A stretch of DNA of 64,000 nt from Defluviitalea raffinosedens (GTDB lineage Bacteria; Bacillota; Clostridia; Lachnospirales; Defluviitaleaceae): NCBI RefSeq assembly GCF_016908775.1, contig NZ_JAFBEP010000006.1, forward strand, positions 96,734-160,733, read 5' to 3'. The translations under genes were made by a program, and so were the position numbers. Position 1 is the first letter of the stretch. Each line of letters opens with the position of its first letter. Positions 19,873-30,209 of the stretch are shown here, piece by piece. The notes under the pieces are model-generated. The model saw nothing but the letters and a program-made list of their open reading frames with translations. It was not told the origin of the DNA and searched no databases.

Positions 19873-20568
19873 CTACAAGTTTTCTAAAATCTTATAATCA
19901 ATAGGTTCGATGTAAATATTATTATTGTACATATAAGCTATTTGAGGCAATATCTGTGAATTATCCCTAAAATCTCCTTGATCCGGGGATCTTGTAATAA
20001 CATTTCCTATATGAAGCTGCATTGGTCGCATATTTAAAGCTGCAACAAAAGCTTTGGTACTTCCCCTGCTTCCCGCGTGAACGGTTCCTTTTAAAGAACC
20101 AAGAATGATAATGTTTCCTCCAGCAATAATTTCTCCTCCCGGATTAACATCTCCAATGACTACAACACTTCCTTCAAATTCGATCTTTTGTCCTGAACGA
20201 ATAGTGCCTTTATAGTACTGCGTCTTATCTATTTCGATATTATTTGATAAAGAGTAAGTCACTAGATCTTCTATGCTTTTGTTGCTGAGTTTGTCTGAAT
20301 TATTAATTGAATCATCATCATGTATAAAACTGATATTAAGTTGCGTTTGCTCTGAAATAATCTGAAGCAGTTCGTATTGCTCTTCTTCGTTTAAAACTCT
20401 TCCTTTAAACATGAGGCTGACTTTTGCCCCCTGAAAAAATTTCTTAGCGTCTTCTGTCTTTTTTCTTAAATATTTCTTCAAAGTTGCAAAGTCTATGTCA
20501 GGACTTAATAAGACAACCAATCCATCTTTTGTTCCTTTAAAGATTACACAATTTTCATCATTCATCAT
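19873..20568 (-). CDS. minC: Septum site-determining protein MinC
   Basis: FtsZ assembly inhibitor of about 231 residues. An N-terminal MinC_N domain (about 5-100) is followed by the right-handed beta-helix MinC_C domain (about 120-225) with GQKIEFEGSVVVIGDVNPGG-type glycine turns and the RSPDQGDF motif. AAGGTGGGGTTT precedes two adjacent ATG codons; I use the first, 20568, and 20565 is equally possible. It follows mreD by 44 bases. Confidence 0.92.
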   Translation of the reverse strand: MMNDENCVIFKGTKDGLVVLLSPDIDFATLKKYLRKKTEDAKKFFQGAKVSLMFKGRVLNEEEQYELLQIISEQTQLNISFIHDDDSINNSDKLSNKSIEDLVTYSLSNNIEIDKTQYYKGTIRSGQKIEFEGSVVVIGDVNPGGEIIAGGNIIILGSLKGTVHAGSRGSTKAFVAALNMRPMQLHIGNVITRSPDQGDFRDNSQILPQIAYMYNNNIYIEPIDYKILENL

Positions 20569-20612
20569 AAACCCCACCTTTTAACCCCGGCAATACCATG
20601 TAAATACTGATA

Positions 20613-21128
20613 TTATTTAAATAAATTTCTATTTTTTTTCTCTTTTAATTCCAACTTTTTATTTAAATAATAAATACACTGGTATACAAATATTGAAATG
20701 ATCCCTGTATAAACTACCTCGGGCAATATAACATTATTAAGGTAATATAAAAATTGCAGTTTTCCTCTTATTAAATAGGTAAATACATACACAGTCAATT
20801 CATAAAAAAATGTACTAAAAATCGTCATCACAAGGGGTAACAAGAAACTTTCGCGATAAAAGTCTTTATTGATTTTACCGCAAAAATAACCCGTATACAT
20901 ACCCAATAATGCGTAGAAACCTATGGATGTTCCAAAATACAAATCTTGAATTAAACCTGCAAAAAAACCTACAATTGCGCCTTCTCTGCTTCCTCTTAAA
21001 AGAGCAAAAGAAACGATAATCATTATATAAAAATTAGGAATGGTACCTCTTATTCTAAAATGTTGAAAATAAGTAGATTGGAGAACATTTGTAATGATTA
21101 ACATTATACTTATAACAAATACTCGCAC
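20613..21128 (-). CDS. mreD: Rod shape-determining membrane protein MreD
   Basis: Small integral membrane protein of 171 residues with about five hydrophobic helices, part of the elongasome with MreB, MreC and RodA. Characteristic features are the GTIPNFYIMIIVSFALLRG segment and GFFAGLIQDLYFG. It begins 5 bases after mreC. Sequence conservation in this family is low; the call rests on these motifs, the topology and the mreBC neighbours. Confidence 0.93.
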   Translation of the reverse strand: MRVFVISIMLIITNVLQSTYFQHFRIRGTIPNFYIMIIVSFALLRGSREGAIVGFFAGLIQDLYFGTSIGFYALLGMYTGYFCGKINKDFYRESFLLPLVMTIFSTFFYELTVYVFTYLIRGKLQFLYYLNNVILPEVVYTGIISIFVYQCIYYLNKKLELKEKKNRNLFK

Positions 21129-21133
21129 ATATA

Positions 21134-21991
21134 TTACTCCTTTGATTCTACATCATTCTTTGTCCACTTCTTATTAATTACAAGTACCTCCTCTAGATGG
21201 CGAAAATCAACCACAGGTTCAATCAAAGCATATTTGGTTAGTCCATGACTCTCTACCTGAATTTCCTTAACAGTACCAATCATAATCCCCGGAGGATAAA
21301 TGTCACTTAAATTAGAAGTGACGATTTCATCTCCTTTAATAATATCGGCTTCAGAATCGATGTATTCCATTTTGCACAGACCTTCATTCATAAGTGTTAA
21401 ATCGCCCTTGGTAACTCCTAAATCACTTGTTCTTAAGACTTTGGAACTAACTGCGTTTCGATCGTCTATAATGGATAAAACTTTTGAATAGTTTGGTGCA
21501 GTTTCTATAATATGTCCAACCAATCCATTGCCTGAAAGTACAACCATATCTGTCTCTAATCCATCATTTGATCCTTTATCAATTAGAAACACATTGTACC
21601 AATTCCCCGGATCTTTTCCTATAATTTCAGCACCAATTTTAGGATAATCGGCATATTTTTTGTCTAACTCCAATAAATTTCTTAATCTTGTATTTTCCTC
21701 TTTATATTGCTGTAAAATTTTATTTTCATAAGTTAATTCATCAACTTTTTTCAAAAGCTCTTTATTTTGCTTCTCTAGGTTTCTGATATTCTTTATAAAG
21801 TTTATCCTATCAGAAGTCCATCCACCCACTTCACTAAAAATGTTTTGAACAGGAATAACTATGTATCCTAAGCCTTTTTCAATAAAAGAAACATTATTTC
21901 GTTTATTAAATGTGGCAATGATGACTACAATAAGTAAAATGGTTACAAAAAAAAGAATAAATCTGTTTGAAACTTTCAATGACCGTTTCAA
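21134..21991 (-). CDS. mreC: Rod shape-determining protein MreC
   Basis: Periplasm-side scaffold of the elongasome, 285 residues. There is an N-terminal membrane anchor (about 10-29), a coiled coil (about 68-108, LEKQNKELLKKVDEL), then the two beta-barrel domains typical of MreC, with IGKDPGNWYNVFLIDKGSNDGL and NGLVGHIIETAPNYSKVLSIID. It lies between mreB (33-base gap) and mreD (5 bases). Confidence 0.95.
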   Translation of the reverse strand: MKRSLKVSNRFILFFVTILLIVVIIATFNKRNNVSFIEKGLGYIVIPVQNIFSEVGGWTSDRINFIKNIRNLEKQNKELLKKVDELTYENKILQQYKEENTRLRNLLELDKKYADYPKIGAEIIGKDPGNWYNVFLIDKGSNDGLETDMVVLSGNGLVGHIIETAPNYSKVLSIIDDRNAVSSKVLRTSDLGVTKGDLTLMNEGLCKMEYIDSEADIIKGDEIVTSNLSDIYPPGIMIGTVKEIQVESHGLTKYALIEPVVDFRHLEEVLVINKKWTKNDVESKE

Positions 21992-22024
21992 AAAAACCGC
22001 TCCCTATCCATGATCTATAAATGA

Positions 22025-23080
<1,056 letters not shown>

Positions 23081-23282
23081 TTATTGGCATGAACGAATCA
23101 GTAACGATCCTTCTCAATTGCTCTTAAAATATAATCTTTATTAGTATAGCCTAGATTTCAATAAATCATTTAAGAGAATGCTCTATAATTATACGACTTA
23201 TAATCTGACTTGGTCTTATTCACGCTAGTAACATCATAACCTTTTTTATTATTTTTTTCAACATAAAAATGAATAACATAAA

Positions 23283-23309
23283 AGAGCCTATTTAAACCAC
23301 ATAGACTCT
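23283..23309 (-). terminator. Terminator of DUF4321-maf-radC
   Basis: A 9-bp stem with one G-U pair (23283-23291 with 23301-23309) touches the radC stop and is followed on the minus strand by CTTTTATG. Moderately strong; it separates radC from mreB. The rest of the gap 23045-23282 shows only AT-rich DNA without a clear promoter. Confidence 0.55.
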
Positions 23310-24009
23310 AAATAACACCCTTCTCTTTTAAGCTGACATATTGTCCATCTCCTATAATAAGATGATCCAAAATACGGATTCCAATTAGATCTCCTGCCTG
23401 AATCATTCTTTGAGTGACTTCAATATCTTCTTTGCTGGGAGAAGGGTCTCCGCTGGGATGATTGTGAAGCATAATAATGCCTGCTGCACTTTTTTTAATA
23501 GCATAATTAAATACTTCTCTAGGATGGACAATAGATGAATTGATACTTCCTTTAGTAATATCTTTATCGCATAAAATCTGATTCTTAGTATCCAGCAATA
23601 CAATCTTAAAATGCTCCTGCTTTAAGTATCTCATTTCCTCCATATAAATAGCTGCTATGCTGCCAGGAGAATTAATTCTGTACTTTAAGCGGCCTTCATG
23701 CCTTGAAATTCTTTTTGACAGTTCCAATACTGCTTTTATCTGAATTGCTTTTACTTTTCCTATCCCATTTATATTCATAAGTTCTTCTAAAGAATACTGA
23801 TAAAGACCGTGCAATCCTTCTTCTTTTTCGAAAGACAGGAGTTTTTGAGCCAATTCTACTGCTCTCATATTCCTTGAACCTGTGCGAAAAATAATGGCTA
23901 ACAGTTCAGCATCAGACAAAACTTCTGCACCAAAATACTCTAATTTTTCATAAGGTCTTTCAAACTCAGGAAGATCTTTCATAGACATATGATGGTTTAA
24001 TGATCCCAT
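23308..24009 (-). CDS. radC: RadC family JAMM-domain protein
   Basis: Protein of 233 residues with an N-terminal helix-hairpin-helix region (ELMNINGIGKVKAIQIKAVLEL, about 70-95) and a C-terminal JAMM/MPN+ domain with the metal motif HNHPSGDPSPSKED near residue 178. Biochemical role is unsettled; the old link to recombination repair is not supported. GGAGGATGGCCCG precedes the ATG. It is 12 bases after maf, as in many Firmicutes where maf-radC leads into mreBCD. Confidence 0.95.
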   Translation of the reverse strand: MGSLNHHMSMKDLPEFERPYEKLEYFGAEVLSDAELLAIIFRTGSRNMRAVELAQKLLSFEKEEGLHGLYQYSLEELMNINGIGKVKAIQIKAVLELSKRISRHEGRLKYRINSPGSIAAIYMEEMRYLKQEHFKIVLLDTKNQILCDKDITKGSINSSIVHPREVFNYAIKKSAAGIIMLHNHPSGDPSPSKEDIEVTQRMIQAGDLIGIRILDHLIIGDGQYVSLKEKGVI

Positions 24010-24021
24010 CGGGCCATCCTC

Positions 24022-24627
24022 CTACCTGGGAAAAGTGTAATTTTCAAATATATCAACATCCATCTCTTTAAGCAAAATCGATAATAATTTTAAAGGAAGT
24101 CCCACCACATTATTATAATCACCACAAACTTTATCAATCAATACGGCTCCTACCCCCTGTATTCCATATGCACCAGCTTTGTCCATAGGTTCTCTGGTAT
24201 TTGTGTAAGCATCTATAATAGAAGAAGATAAAGGTCTCATATATACCTCTGTTCTTTCATATCCAACTTTTATAAGATGATTTTTTGTCTGTATTAAAGT
24301 AATCCCGGTATACACTTCATGCATATTTCCCTGAAGCATGGTAAGCATAGCTTTGGCTTCTTCCCTATCTTTCGGTTTCCCAAGCACCTTATCCTTGTAA
24401 ACAACTATTGTATCTGCACCTAGTACAACAAAATCCCCTTCTAAGTTTTTTGCAACATCTGCAGCTTTTTGCTTTGACAATTGGATCACCAATTCACTGG
24501 GTGAAAGCATAGGATCAATGACTTCATCAGTATTGCTCACAATAATATCAAAAGAAAGGCCTAATTGCTCAAGAAGTATTTTACGTCTCGGAGAACCAGA
24601 AGCTAAAATAATTTTGCTCATATCCAC
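24022..24627 (-). CDS. maf: Maf/YceF nucleotide pyrophosphatase
   Basis: House-cleaning nucleoside triphosphate pyrophosphatase of 201 residues, acting on dTTP/UTP or modified nucleotides. Family motifs are ILASGSPRRKILLEQLG at the N-terminus, VLGADTIVVYKDKVLGKP in the middle and DKAGAYGIQGVGAVLIDKVCGDYNNVVGLP near the end. The start may be GTG at 24627 (5 bases after AGGTGG) or the ATG two codons later. Between DUF4321 and radC. Confidence 0.94.
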   Translation of the reverse strand: MDMSKIILASGSPRRKILLEQLGLSFDIIVSNTDEVIDPMLSPSELVIQLSKQKAADVAKNLEGDFVVLGADTIVVYKDKVLGKPKDREEAKAMLTMLQGNMHEVYTGITLIQTKNHLIKVGYERTEVYMRPLSSSIIDAYTNTREPMDKAGAYGIQGVGAVLIDKVCGDYNNVVGLPLKLLSILLKEMDVDIFENYTFPR

Positions 24628-24665
24628 TGCACCACCTATATAAGATTTGATTGGAAATTATTACA

Positions 24666-24935
24666 CTAAATTCTTTTATATATAAGTATAGCCGCTATAA
24701 TTCCCAATATACTTGCTATAGTAATTTCCATTTTAAAACTGAATTGAATATAGATTATTGACAAATCTAATACGATTGGATTTTTAAAACCAAATTCCTG
24801 TCCATAATTAATCCACTGCATATATGGTACTTTGCCCAAATACTGCCCTATAAAGCCTCCAATTACAATCCCTCCAAGCAAAAGCAAAAACAAAGACCAG
24901 TTGTTTTTTCCTTTTCCCCCGTACAAATTTCTCAT
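24666..24935 (-). CDS. DUF4321 small membrane protein
   Basis: Protein of 89 residues with two hydrophobic helices (about 12-32 and 68-87) around a short loop containing YGQEFGFKNPIVLDLSIIYIQFSFKMEI. This matches the DUF4321 family, regularly found directly upstream of maf-radC-mreBCD in Clostridia. Function unknown; the placement suggests a part in envelope growth. Confidence 0.82.
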   Translation of the reverse strand: MRNLYGGKGKNNWSLFLLLLGGIVIGGFIGQYLGKVPYMQWINYGQEFGFKNPIVLDLSIIYIQFSFKMEITIASILGIIAAILIYKRI

Positions 24936-25012
24936 CCTCCCGAAATATTCTCATCATATTCATCTTTAGTTGCATTTATATATTTTAACACAATTTGAAT
25001 CAATTTGCGTAT

Positions 25013-25046
25013 AAAAAAAGAATGTACTTTAATAAGTACACTCTTT
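25013..25046 (-). terminator. Terminator of the rnf operon
   Basis: A 13-bp stem with one mismatch (25017-25029 with 25034-25046) lies 11 bases after the rnfB stop and is followed on the minus strand by seven T. Confidence 0.85.
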
Positions 25047-25056
25047 TAAAGATCAT

Positions 25057-25896
25057 TTAACTTGCCGAAACAGAAGAATGGATTCCTTCTGACTGGATTT
25101 GGGCATGAATAGCTTTCGTAGGACATTTGCTTACACAAGCCATACATTGCGTACATTTTTCATAATTTACATGTGCAAGATTATTTTGAAAATCCATTGC
25201 TCCGTATTCACAAACTTTCACGCACATTCTACAACCAATACATCCAACCGAGCAACTATCTTTAACTTCTTTTCCTTTATCCAGGGAATTGCATAAAACT
25301 CTTACTTTACTCTTTACAGGCACCAGCTCAATGACAGCTTTGGGGCAAGCTTTAACGCAGTTTCCACAGGCCGTACATTTTTCTTCATCAATCACAGCAA
25401 TGCCATGTTCAATCTTTATTGCTCCAAAAGGGCAGACTTTTTTGCAACTGCCTAATCCAAGACACCCATATCCACAACTTTTGGCACCGCCCCCGGGAAT
25501 TAAAGCTGCATCTCTGCAATCACTGATTCCATAATACTCGTATTTATTTTTGCTTTTGTCACAGGTTCCTTTGCATTTAACAACCGCCACTTTTTTATCC
25601 ATTTGCTCTACTTTTAATCCCATTAAAGCAGCAATCGCTTCTGTAGATTCCGCTGAATTTACTGAACATCCACTGGGGCTAACAATTCCTTCCACAACTG
25701 CTTTGGCAAAAGCATCACAACCAGCAAATCCACAGCCACCGCAGTTAGCCCCTGGAAGCAAATCCCTAACTTGCGGAATTCTTTCATCGACTTCCACCGC
25801 AAACTTTTTTGAAGCATAACCCAATCCTGCTCCAAATAATATGCCTAGTCCACCAATACTGATGACAGGATAAAGAATACTTGTTATGTCCATCAT
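25057..25896 (-). CDS. rnfB: Rnf complex iron-sulfur subunit RnfB
   Basis: Ferredoxin-like entry subunit of the Rnf ferredoxin:NAD+ oxidoreductase, 279 residues. After one membrane helix (about 7-27) comes the 4Fe-4S domain with NCGGCGFAGCDAF, then cysteine groups KSCGYGCLGLGSCKKVCP, CTACGNCVKACP, GCIGCRMCVKVC and CTQCMACVSKCP, i.e. several further clusters. It accepts electrons from reduced ferredoxin. AGGGGTGAA precedes two ATG codons in a row; either may be used. Last gene of rnfCDGEAB. Confidence 0.97.
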   Translation of the reverse strand: MMDITSILYPVISIGGLGILFGAGLGYASKKFAVEVDERIPQVRDLLPGANCGGCGFAGCDAFAKAVVEGIVSPSGCSVNSAESTEAIAALMGLKVEQMDKKVAVVKCKGTCDKSKNKYEYYGISDCRDAALIPGGGAKSCGYGCLGLGSCKKVCPFGAIKIEHGIAVIDEEKCTACGNCVKACPKAVIELVPVKSKVRVLCNSLDKGKEVKDSCSVGCIGCRMCVKVCEYGAMDFQNNLAHVNYEKCTQCMACVSKCPTKAIHAQIQSEGIHSSVSAS

Positions 25897-25908
25897 TTCA
25901 CCCCTTTT

Positions 25909-26481
25909 TTAGAGTAAGCCTTGAAAGCCCAAAAACGCTATTGACATTAGTCCCGCAGTAATCAATGCAATCGGAAAACCTTGAAATGCTGTTAAAATAT
26001 TATTGTTTTCAATTCTTTCTCTTATTCCGGCAAAAAGAACAATTGCCAATGTAAAGCCTAGCGCAGCACCTACGCCATGAACAATGCTTTGGATAAGATT
26101 ATATCCTTCGTTCATATTGAGGACAGCCACCCCTAATACTGCACAATTTGTCGTAATCAAAGGAAGATATACCCCCAATGCTTGATAAAGCGTAGGGCTT
26201 ATCTTCTGTATAACCATTTCAACAAATTGAACTAAAGAAGCAATAACTAAAATAAACGCAATGGTATAGAGATACTCAATCTTAAAAGGTACCAATATCC
26301 AGTTATAAACTATATAAGTAATCATAGAAGCCAAAGTCATAACAAAAGTTACTGCCATCCCCATTCCAACAGCTGTTTCTACCTTCTTAGAGACCCCAAG
26401 GAAAGGGCATATTCCTAAAAATCTGGATAAAACGAAGTTGTTTACCAAAATCGCACTAAGAAATAAAATAAATAGCTCCAT
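25909..26481 (-). CDS. rnfA: Rnf complex membrane subunit RnfA
   Basis: Integral membrane subunit of 190 residues with six helices; with RnfE it forms a pseudo-symmetric pair holding an intramembrane iron-sulfur centre. The conserved segments [18 protein letters not shown] and [13 protein letters not shown], each with the ligand Cys, are present. GGGAGGATCATAA precedes the ATG. It lies between rnfE and rnfB. Confidence 0.96.
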   Translation of the reverse strand: MELFILFLSAILVNNFVLSRFLGICPFLGVSKKVETAVGMGMAVTFVMTLASMITYIVYNWILVPFKIEYLYTIAFILVIASLVQFVEMVIQKISPTLYQALGVYLPLITTNCAVLGVAVLNMNEGYNLIQSIVHGVGAALGFTLAIVLFAGIRERIENNNILTAFQGFPIALITAGLMSIAFLGFQGLL

Positions 26482-26494
26482 TTATGATCCTCCC

Positions 26495-27100
26495 TTATGC
26501 TTTTTTCATGTTTTTACTTCTTAAATGATTTAATATTGCCATAAGTATTCCTAAAGTAAAAAACGCACCGGGAGCCAAAATCATAATTAACGCTGGCTGA
26601 TAGGAAGAAGGAAGAATTTGAATACCAAAGATTTTTCCCGCACCTAAAATTTCTCTAATTGCTCCTATGGTTGTTAAAGCTAAAGTAAATCCTAATCCCA
26701 TACCTAATCCATCCATTATTGATGGCAAAATCTTGTTTTTTGAAGCGTAAGCCTCGGCTCTGGCTAAAATAATACAGTTTACAACAATTAAGGGGATAAA
26801 TAACCCTAATTGACTGTACAGGCTAGGCACAAATGCTTTTAAAGTAAATTCTATTAAAGTTACTAAACTGGCAATAATAACAACATATGCAGGTATACGA
26901 ATTTTAGATGGTATAAATTTTCTAAGTAATGATATAAACAAATTGGAACCAACCAATACGGCAGTAGTAGCCAAGCCCATTCCTATACCGTTTTCAGCTC
27001 CCGTCGTAACAGCCAAGGTAGGACACATTCCAATTACCTGAACAAACGTTGGGTTCTCTGCTATTATCCCATTGGAAAGTCTTTCAATTAATTTTTTCAA
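26495..27100 (-). CDS. rnfE: Rnf complex membrane subunit RnfE
   Basis: Integral membrane subunit of 201 residues, paralogue of RnfA. It has the family start NGIIAENPTFVQVIGMCPTLAVTTGAENGIGMG and IVVNCIILARAEAYA, each with a conserved Cys, and about six helices. I start it at TTG (27100), 6 bases after GGGGGTGG; the ATG two codons upstream touches that site. It follows rnfG by 14 bases. Confidence 0.94.
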   Translation of the reverse strand: MKKLIERLSNGIIAENPTFVQVIGMCPTLAVTTGAENGIGMGLATTAVLVGSNLFISLLRKFIPSKIRIPAYVVIIASLVTLIEFTLKAFVPSLYSQLGLFIPLIVVNCIILARAEAYASKNKILPSIMDGLGMGLGFTLALTTIGAIREILGAGKIFGIQILPSSYQPALIMILAPGAFFTLGILMAILNHLRSKNMKKA

Positions 27101-27114
27101 TGTCATCCACCCCC

Positions 27115-27702
27115 TTAGTTAAAATCGAAGTTGATCTCATTGGTATCTGTGTTAACCCTATGTTTAAGCAAATTAAGTACTTCATTTACTCCTGATGTAA
27201 CCGCTTTAGTTGTGATTGTTGCTCCAGTAATTGCCTGAATTTCATCATCTGCACCAGGAGTAGTCTTTACGACTTTAAGTTCACCCGATTTTCCCTCATA
27301 TTGAGATGTAAAAGCGGCATTTTGGGCATTTGCTCCTAACCCCGGAGTTTCAGAATGACTTACAACTTTCACTCCTTGAAGCACTCCATCTTTGGATACA
27401 CCAACCATCATCTCAATCGCACCGCCGTATCCTTTAGGGGCCACTTTAACTGCAAAGCCTTCCAAAGTATCTCCTTTATAGCCTGCATTCACTTCTAAAA
27501 TTATGGAATCTTCCGGTAAATCTACCTCTATAAATTCAAATTTATCTGCCTGAGGAAGTGTTTGTTTCATGGCTTCTTCTTTAGATTGCTGAACCTGTTT
27601 TGCTATAGGTTCTTTAGTAATTTCATTGGCAAATCCAAGCAATCCTCCTGCAACAGCAGTTATAACAAATAAAACAAGTCCAAGCTTTACTATTTCTCTC
27701 AT
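27115..27702 (-). CDS. rnfG: Rnf complex FMN-binding subunit RnfG
   Basis: Membrane-anchored subunit of 195 residues carrying covalent FMN outside the membrane. An N-terminal helix (about 5-24) is followed by the FMN-binding domain; the flavinylation motif TGATITTKAV is near residue 168, where the Thr after GA is the attachment site. SHSETPGLGANAQN is also typical. It overlaps the end of rnfD by 4 bases. Confidence 0.96.
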   Translation of the reverse strand: MREIVKLGLVLFVITAVAGGLLGFANEITKEPIAKQVQQSKEEAMKQTLPQADKFEFIEVDLPEDSIILEVNAGYKGDTLEGFAVKVAPKGYGGAIEMMVGVSKDGVLQGVKVVSHSETPGLGANAQNAAFTSQYEGKSGELKVVKTTPGADDEIQAITGATITTKAVTSGVNEVLNLLKHRVNTDTNEINFDFN

Positions 27703-28634
27703 TTTTTCACCTCCCCAAAGATTCGAGGTTGAGTATATCGGTCAATGAGAGGAACTGCTAAATTCATAATCAATATGGAATAAGAGACTCCTTCCGGATA
27801 ACCTCCATAAAGACGAATCACCGCAGTAATAATTCCACAGCCTAATCCCATAATGTACTGTCCTTTAATTGTAACAGGAGAAGATGCATAATCTGTCGCC
27901 ATAAAGAATGCTCCCAAGAAAAGTCCTCCTGTAAAAATCTCATAGATGGCATTAGAATAGAACATCCCATCTCTTCCCAAGATCCATGTAAGTACCAATA
28001 CTGTTCCAATAAATGTTGCAGGAATTCTAATAGAAATCACTTTTTTGTATATTAGATATACCCCACCAATTAAAAGGGCTATTACAGAAGTTTCTCCTAT
28101 ACATCCCCCTACGTTCCCCAAGATTAAATCCGTGATGGAAGGAAGTGCTCCACTGCCTTCTTTTAAGATTCCTAAGGGAGTTGCTGTTGTAACACCATCT
28201 ATAGTCCAAGTAGTCATTTGCACCGGCCAGGAAGCAAGTAAAAACGCTCTTGCTGCTAATGCCGGATTAATAAAGTTTTGTCCCAAGCCACCAAATAATT
28301 GTTTCGCAATAATAATCGCAAAAGCTCCACCAACAATGGGAAGCCAAAATGGAACTGTAGGTGGCAAATTCAAAGCAAGAAGTAATCCTGTAACAGCAGC
28401 ACTATAATCATTAACCGTAATCTTTTGATGTGTTAGTTTTTGCCACAAAGCCTCTGCTCCAATACAGGATGCAACGGACAGTAAAACAACAATTAAAGCA
28501 TGAAATTTAAAAACCCATATCCCTACTAATGTAGCGGGAAGTAATGCAATTAAAACATCTCTCATGATACCCTGTATCGAATCCTTTGAATGTATATGAG
28601 GAGATGAAGACACCGTATACATTTCCGTTGACAT
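27699..28634 (-). CDS. rnfD: Rnf complex membrane subunit RnfD
   Basis: Integral membrane flavoprotein subunit of 311 residues with around ten helices. Family motifs include ALNLPPTVPFWLPIVGGAFAI, NFINPALAARAFLLASWP, DGVTTATPLG (the region of the covalent FMN threonine) and FMATDYASSPVT. The start at 28634 follows GGGGGAGACTTA; the in-frame ATG 21 bases upstream overlaps rnfC. It begins after rnfC with an overlap of its ribosome binding site and ends in the rnfG start. Confidence 0.95.
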   Translation of the reverse strand: MSTEMYTVSSSPHIHSKDSIQGIMRDVLIALLPATLVGIWVFKFHALIVVLLSVASCIGAEALWQKLTHQKITVNDYSAAVTGLLLALNLPPTVPFWLPIVGGAFAIIIAKQLFGGLGQNFINPALAARAFLLASWPVQMTTWTIDGVTTATPLGILKEGSGALPSITDLILGNVGGCIGETSVIALLIGGVYLIYKKVISIRIPATFIGTVLVLTWILGRDGMFYSNAIYEIFTGGLFLGAFFMATDYASSPVTIKGQYIMGLGCGIITAVIRLYGGYPEGVSYSILIMNLAVPLIDRYTQPRIFGEVKK

Positions 28635-28647
28635 TAAGTCTCCCCCT

Positions 28648-29973
28648 TTATGCATTTTTTCTTCTATTGTTTAATATAGTTTTTTTAGCCGTACGGATCG
28701 ATTGAACCAAATGCCTCTTTGCAGGGCAAGTAAATGAGCAACTTCCACATTCAATACAATCCATACCATGAGATAATTCAAATTTTTCCATATCGTAATT
28801 TATTGCATATTGATTAAGTTGCAAAGGCAGTAAATTCATTGGACAAACAGAAACACATTTGCCGCAACGGATGCAATTCCTTTCTTCTGGTAAACCTGCT
28901 TCTTCCTTTGATAAACATAAAATTGCAGAAGTACCTTTAATAACTGGAACATCCAAAGACGATAAAGCAATCCCCATCATAGGACCACCGGATATTACTT
29001 TTACAGGTTCTGACGCAAATCCCCCTGCTGCTTCTATCAGTTCTCTATATGAAGTTCCCAGTCTTACTTTAAAGTTTTTAGGATCTTTAATTGCTCCGCC
29101 AGTTACTGTTACAATTCGTCTCATTAATGGTCGTCCTTTAACGACAGCTCTTTGGATTGCAACAGCAGTATCAATATTTTGAACAATACATCCTACATCT
29201 GCCGGAAGTCCTCCTGATGGTACTTCCCGTCCTGTAATAGCATAGATCAGTTGTTTTTCTGCCCCTTGAGGGTACTTTGTTTGCAAAACTTTAACTTCAA
29301 TATTGGATACTCCTTCTAATGCTTCTTTTAATGCTTTTACTGCATCCATTTTGTTATTTTCTACACCAATATAGCCTTTCGCCTGTGGAAACAGTTGAAG
29401 AATAATCTTTAGCCCTTCGATCACTTTATCCGTTTCTTCCAGCATAATACGGTGATCGGAAGTTAAATAAGGCTCGCATTCTGCTCCATTGATAATAATC
29501 GTATCAATATTTTTTTCAGGTGGAGGAGACAATTTTATATGAGTAGGAAATCCAGCTCCACCCATTCCGACTATTCCAGCTTCTTTAATGATTTCGACAA
29601 TCTGTTCCTTCGATAAATTTTTGTAATCTCCCTTTGGTCCTAAAGATTCATGTTCTTCATACAAACCATCATTTTCAATAATAACCGATAATACTTTACT
29701 TCCATTAGGATGCAGCATAGGGGTAACATCTTTAACAATACCTGAAACCGAACTATATATTGGAGATGAAACAAAAGCCTTGGCTTCTCCGATCTTTTGT
29801 CCCACCAAGACTTTATCTCCCTTTTTCACTATTGGTTCACAGGGTGCTCCTATATGTTGAGACATAGGAAAAACCAGATCTCCTTTGGGAAGAAGCGTTT
29901 CAATTGGTTTATTTTCTGTAAAGTGCTTTCCATCCGGAGGATGAATACCCCTTTTAAATGTAAGTAATTTCAT
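28648..29973 (-). CDS. rnfC: Rnf complex NADH-side subunit RnfC
   Basis: Cytosolic subunit of 441 residues that reduces NAD+. It has the RnfC N-terminal barrel (GIHPPDGKHFTENKP), the NADH/FMN-binding glycine-rich VGMGGAGFPTHIKL and GAECEPYLTSDHRIM, an SLBB region, and two 4Fe-4S motifs, CIRCGKCVSVCP and CIECGSCSFTCP, at about 365-415. AGGGGGAATAAT precedes the ATG. First gene of the operon. Confidence 0.97.
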   Translation of the reverse strand: MKLLTFKRGIHPPDGKHFTENKPIETLLPKGDLVFPMSQHIGAPCEPIVKKGDKVLVGQKIGEAKAFVSSPIYSSVSGIVKDVTPMLHPNGSKVLSVIIENDGLYEEHESLGPKGDYKNLSKEQIVEIIKEAGIVGMGGAGFPTHIKLSPPPEKNIDTIIINGAECEPYLTSDHRIMLEETDKVIEGLKIILQLFPQAKGYIGVENNKMDAVKALKEALEGVSNIEVKVLQTKYPQGAEKQLIYAITGREVPSGGLPADVGCIVQNIDTAVAIQRAVVKGRPLMRRIVTVTGGAIKDPKNFKVRLGTSYRELIEAAGGFASEPVKVISGGPMMGIALSSLDVPVIKGTSAILCLSKEEAGLPEERNCIRCGKCVSVCPMNLLPLQLNQYAINYDMEKFELSHGMDCIECGSCSFTCPAKRHLVQSIRTAKKTILNNRRKNA

Positions 29974-30035
29974 ATTATTCCCCCTATCTCATCAAGTAGA
30001 ACTTTTAATAATTAAAAGGATTTCATGTATATATG

Positions 30036-30064
30036 ATAATACAAATAAATCGACTACTCAACAA
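30036..30064 (-). promoter_or_regulatory. Possible promoter of the rnf operon
   Basis: Minus-strand TTGTTG (30059-30064), 17 bases, TATTAT (30036-30041), about 60 bases before rnfC. The -35 is weak. A 10-bp palindrome TTGTATACAA lies upstream at 30143-30152. The rest of the gap 29974-30209 is AT-rich without a gene. Confidence 0.45.
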
Positions 30065-30209
30065 ATGATAAAAAATGCACAAAAAATTTTGAAATGTATT
30101 CCAAATATCTCTCATGCATTTGTTAGTCCAAAGCCAAGTATTTTGTATACAATAAACCAAACACGCTTAACTACATTAATCAAAAATTTTTTAAAAAAAT
30201 TTTGGGGCT

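Larger units (their letters stand above)
25909..29973 (-). other. rnfCDGEA(B) operon
   Basis: Six genes in the order rnfC-rnfD-rnfG-rnfE-rnfA-rnfB (rnfB runs on to 25057) with gaps or overlaps of at most 14 bases, one promoter before rnfC and one terminator after rnfB. The complex couples ferredoxin oxidation by NAD+ to export of Na+ or H+, so this organism conserves energy by this route. Confidence 0.9.

Noticed and set aside
29974..30209. Rex operator before rnf
   Set aside because: TTGTATACAA is a short palindrome but does not fit the TTGTTAA-N4-TTAACAA type of site.
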